32,667 bases of DNA from Caldifarciminota bacterium (GTDB taxonomy: Bacteria > Hydrothermota > Tepidihabitantia > B3-TA06). The position numbers and the translations under genes were made by a program. This document shows, piece by piece, positions 30,820 to 32,667 of the stretch (its first letter is position 1; each line of letters starts with the position of its first letter). The notes below the pieces were generated by a model that saw only the letters and a program-made list of their open reading frames with translations, ran no database searches and was not told the DNA's origin. The stretch covers positions 1 to 32,667 of the forward strand of contig JAFGSK010000021.1 in assembly GCA_016934635.1 (NCBI GenBank), given 5' to 3'.

Positions 30820-30862
30820 TAGGGTATTTTTCCCTACATCATACCCTAGGGTATATACCCTA
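30820..30862. promoter_or_regulatory. Cluster of four ATACCCTA half-sites (putative operator)
   Basis: TAGGGTAT at 30820-30827, ATACCCTA at 30841-30848, TAGGGTAT at 30847-30854 and ATACCCTA at 30855-30862. The middle pair makes the perfect 14-bp palindrome 30841-30854. The last copy touches the -35 of the divergent secreted-protein gene. Probably a regulator binding region for one or both divergent genes. Confidence 0.65.
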
Positions 30863-30890
30863 TTGACGCCGCCATAATTCCAAATACTAT
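30863..30890 (+). promoter_or_regulatory. Promoter of the secreted orphan gene
   Basis: TTGACG (30863-30868), 16-bp spacer, TACTAT (30885-30890), directly after the octamer cluster. Confidence 0.62.
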
Positions 30891-30955
30891 GAATACAGCG
30901 TGTAAGACCCGTTGGAGAGTAGCGGGAAGAAAAAAGAATATCAAAGGAGTTGGAA

Positions 30956-31570
30956 ATGCCTAGAAGGACACTTAAGGTGGCTTTAACAACAGGGATAATT
31001 TTAGTGATGGTTTCGGGTGTCATAGCAGGTAAAGGTGATTATTCTTGGGAGAAATGGGCTTTACCCGGCAACATAGATTGTGTGATTAATTATGATGGTG
31101 ACGGTGACGGCCGGTTGGAGGAGTATTATCCGGTTTCAGTGGCGGGTTACTTTACTTTTAGAGCCGGTATACCATACGACTACGTGATACCTGAACAGTG
31201 CGATTGGGTAGCTGTTTTCGAAGCGGCAAACGGTTTGAAGATAAAGTTAATTGATGCTACCTTGAATGATCTTAAGAATGAGGGATGGAAAGAAAACTTC
31301 TATATCTATCCGGAGACTCACTGTTTGAAATACCTGTACGAAGCGACAGGAACCTGGTGTGGTTACGATCAGGAAAAGGGTATATACTTCTGGGGTACAT
31401 GGTCTACTTTGCCTCAAGGAAGACCATATTACGTCGATTACATACTTAGTGGAGATACTCCTACGCTTAGGGGACAATGGCGTGTCGTTGGTTGTTCAGA
31501 TTATAAACACGCCTTTGAGATTTCCGAGGGATGTTTTATCGGTACACGGTTGGAATACGGACTGGACTGA
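30956..31570 (+). CDS. Secreted protein of unknown function
   Basis: 204 residues. Signal peptide (basic start, hydrophobic 8-22, cleavage near GVIAG). The mature part is rich in Tyr, Trp and Gly with a D-G-D-G-D-G-R stretch near 50-56 that could bind calcium, and several Cys. No sorting domain, lipobox or known fold is recognised. AAAGGAG lies six bases before the ATG at 30956; a TTG at 30950 overlaps the ribosome site. The octamer cluster next to its promoter suggests it is regulated. It is divergent from the CofE-like gene; no link in function is evident. Confidence 0.65.
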   Translation: MPRRTLKVALTTGIILVMVSGVIAGKGDYSWEKWALPGNIDCVINYDGDGDGRLEEYYPVSVAGYFTFRAGIPYDYVIPEQCDWVAVFEAANGLKIKLIDATLNDLKNEGWKENFYIYPETHCLKYLYEATGTWCGYDQEKGIYFWGTWSTLPQGRPYYVDYILSGDTPTLRGQWRVVGCSDYKHAFEISEGCFIGTRLEYGLD

Positions 31571-31666
31571 CGATTCTATACTCTTTTCAATAGGGTGAGT
31601 TGCTTGTAAGTGTCCTAATAAGTTGAGCTTAATCCAAGTCTATCTCTTTTTTCGCAGACAACAATC

Positions 31667-31885
31667 CTAAGGTTGAAGCAAGACCTTCTTGACTATCCTC
31701 TTTTTGAATGCGACATAGAAACCGTCATCCATGCGTTCACGTCTTTCCAGTGTATTAAAAAAACTTTCTGCCATCCTCGGTAAAACCGACCCACACGTCC
31801 TCGAAGATGCAATCGTAATCGAATTCTTTGGCGAGGAATAGGATGCGAAATGTGTTCACTGGTGTTCTTTTCTTTCATGCTGGAT
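31667..31885 (-). pseudogene. Decayed C-terminal copy of the FlgD-tailed extracellular protein
   Basis: Read on the minus strand, three frames in turn match the end of the neighbouring intact protein: SEHI, then RILFLAKEFDYDCIFEDVW and GFTEDGRKFF, then (after a T7 run, one T too long) RMDDGFYVAFKKRIVKK with TAG at 31669-31667. At least two frameshifts are needed. It lies just beyond the terminator of the intact copy in the direction of transcription, as expected of a partial tandem duplication. Confidence 0.75.
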
Positions 31886-31905
31886 AATGTAGACACCCGC
31901 ATACT

Positions 31906-31936
31906 AAAAAGAGGCCGCCTCAAGGCGGCCTCTTTT
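31906..31936 (-). terminator. Strong bidirectional rho-independent terminator
   Basis: A 9-bp GC-rich stem (GAGGCCGCC/GGCGGCCTC) with a 4-nt loop is flanked by A5 and T4. It ends the FlgD-tailed gene on the minus strand. Confidence 0.9.
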
Positions 31937-31953
31937 ACAGGGTTTGATTAATC

Positions 31954-32667
31954 TTAAGGCTCGAGCAGGGCTTTCTTGACTATCCTCTTTTTGAAAGCGA
32001 CATATGAGCCGTCATCCTTTTGCTCACGCCACTCAAGAACGTAAAGGTAGACTCCGGGCGAAGGCTCTTTACCGTTTTCGGTGAGACCGTCCCACGGTTC
32101 CTCGAATATGCCGCCGTACTTCAGCTCCTTGTCTGACAGCAAGGTGCGAATATGCTCGCCTGCACGGTTGTATATCCTGAGCGTCACCTGACCCCGGCGC
32201 GGGATGGTATAGACGAAGGTGGTAGGGCCGCTGAACGGATTGGGATAGTTGTGGATGTCAAGGCCTGGCTCGTATACGGTGGTTATCAAGGCGCTGTCCC
32301 GGACAAGGGTGTCGGCTGCAAACCCTGTCTGAACCCACACGTACCGCAGCTCGACCACTGAGGTGTCGAACTCCTCGCCTACTATGTAGCCGAGATCCTC
32401 GGGCGGTTTAACCACCAGCTTCAGGAATACGGTATCCAGAGTTTTTACCTCACCAAGGTCGAGTTCGCCGTCGTTGTCTGTGTCTGTAAAGGGTTTGTCT
32501 CCAGAAAAGGTCAGTTCTGCATCCCAGCCGAGATCCTGAAGCGGCGCTGTCCAGCAGCTGATCGTGTCCGGGTATTCGCCGTAGTTGGCTACCTTAAGGC
32601 TGTCGTAGACGGCGCTTTCCCCAGGTCCGATGATCATTGCTGTATCAGGCCAGATTTTGATGTCAAC
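31954..32667 (-). CDS. Extracellular protein, C-terminal part with FlgD-like/T9SS-associated tail (truncated by window edge)
   Basis: 238 codons, open to the right edge, so the N-terminus is missing; an ATG at 32637 is internal, since the reading frame continues beyond it. A beta-rich region (about 1-120) contains an acidic DTDNDGELDLGE loop resembling a calcium-binding dockerin-type turn. The tail from about 143 reads YPNPFSGPTTFVYTIPRRG, then LRIYNRAGEHIRTL, PWDG and GVYLYVLEW, the FlgD-like Ig fold that closes many secreted proteins in FCB and related candidate phyla. Ends in a basic KKRIVKKALLEP. Followed by a strong terminator. Confidence 0.82.
   Translation of the reverse strand, partial: VDIKIWPDTAMIIGPGESAVYDSLKVANYGEYPDTISCWTAPLQDLGWDAELTFSGDKPFTDTDNDGELDLGEVKTLDTVFLKLVVKPPEDLGYIVGEEFDTSVVELRYVWVQTGFAADTLVRDSALITTVYEPGLDIHNYPNPFSGPTTFVYTIPRRGQVTLRIYNRAGEHIRTLLSDKELKYGGIFEEPWDGLTENGKEPSPGVYLYVLEWREQKDDGSYVAFKKRIVKKALLEP

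Noticed and set aside
31693..31923. 76-residue minus-strand gene
   Set aside because: It is an out-of-frame reading of the decayed FlgD-tail copy; its sequence matches the paralogue only by switching frames.

Overview
The window looks like a chromosomal segment from an uncultured, probably anaerobic or microaerophilic bacterium of the FCB or candidate-phylum kind (WOR-3/TA06-like). This is an inference. It rests on several secreted proteins with T9SS-type C-terminal sorting domains or FlgD-like tails, a non-haem-iron oxidative-stress operon, and a house-keeping gene set (ftsK, tRNA nucleotidyltransferase, mutL, miaA, lipA/lipB, tmRNA). No rRNA, tRNA, phage module, transposase or CRISPR array was seen.

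Layout. 1-2848 (minus): one operon, DUF3467 - tRNA nucleotidyltransferase - M50 protease - ftsK (cut by the left edge). 2984-4830 (minus): a glyoxalase-fold protein and an NAD-dependent epimerase/reductase, each with its own promoter. 4959-8291: a TPR membrane protein and a divergent secreted PQQ-type propeller, flanked by two direct 114-bp repeats that can fold into a three-way junction. 7996-8613 is gene-free and rich in hairpins. 8614-8969 (minus): the tmRNA gene. 9170-11212 (minus): comEC with a degenerate C-terminal domain. 11331-15519 (plus): five paralogous lipoprotein-like genes with Ig/PKD-like domains. 15524-18190 (minus): mutL-miaA. 18282-19310 (plus): an unusual PASTA-LEA14-like protein. 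19423-23042 (minus): desulfoferrodoxin-like - ferritin - rubrerythrin-like - DUF438/hemerythrin/PAS operon, plus a separate rubrerythrin whose promoter abuts four 20-bp tandem repeats. 23305-25071 (minus): a TIGR02757 protein and a DNRLRE secreted protein. 25305-25932 (minus): a decayed HepT/MntA toxin-antitoxin pair. 26001-27583 (minus): lipB-lipA. 27752-29729 (plus): a mini-protein that is little more than a sorting domain, then a frameshifted beta-helix protein. 29826-30074 (plus): a radical-SAM remnant. 30071-31570: a CofE-like ligase and a divergent secreted protein of unknown function, separated by four octamer half-sites. 31667-32667 (minus): a decayed and an intact FlgD-tailed extracellular protein; the intact one is cut by the right edge.

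The most striking pattern is in the promoters. Twenty-one transcription units have a recognisable TTGAC-type -35 and TAnnnT -10, and the spacer is exactly 16 bp in every one. In six of them (epimerase, comEC, mutL, PASTA protein, lipB, CofE-like) the start codon lies only 5-8 nt after the -10 and no Shine-Dalgarno is present, so these mRNAs are predicted to be leaderless. The others have a short leader with a Shine-Dalgarno, except the tmRNA. This promoter grid also corrects several gene starts.
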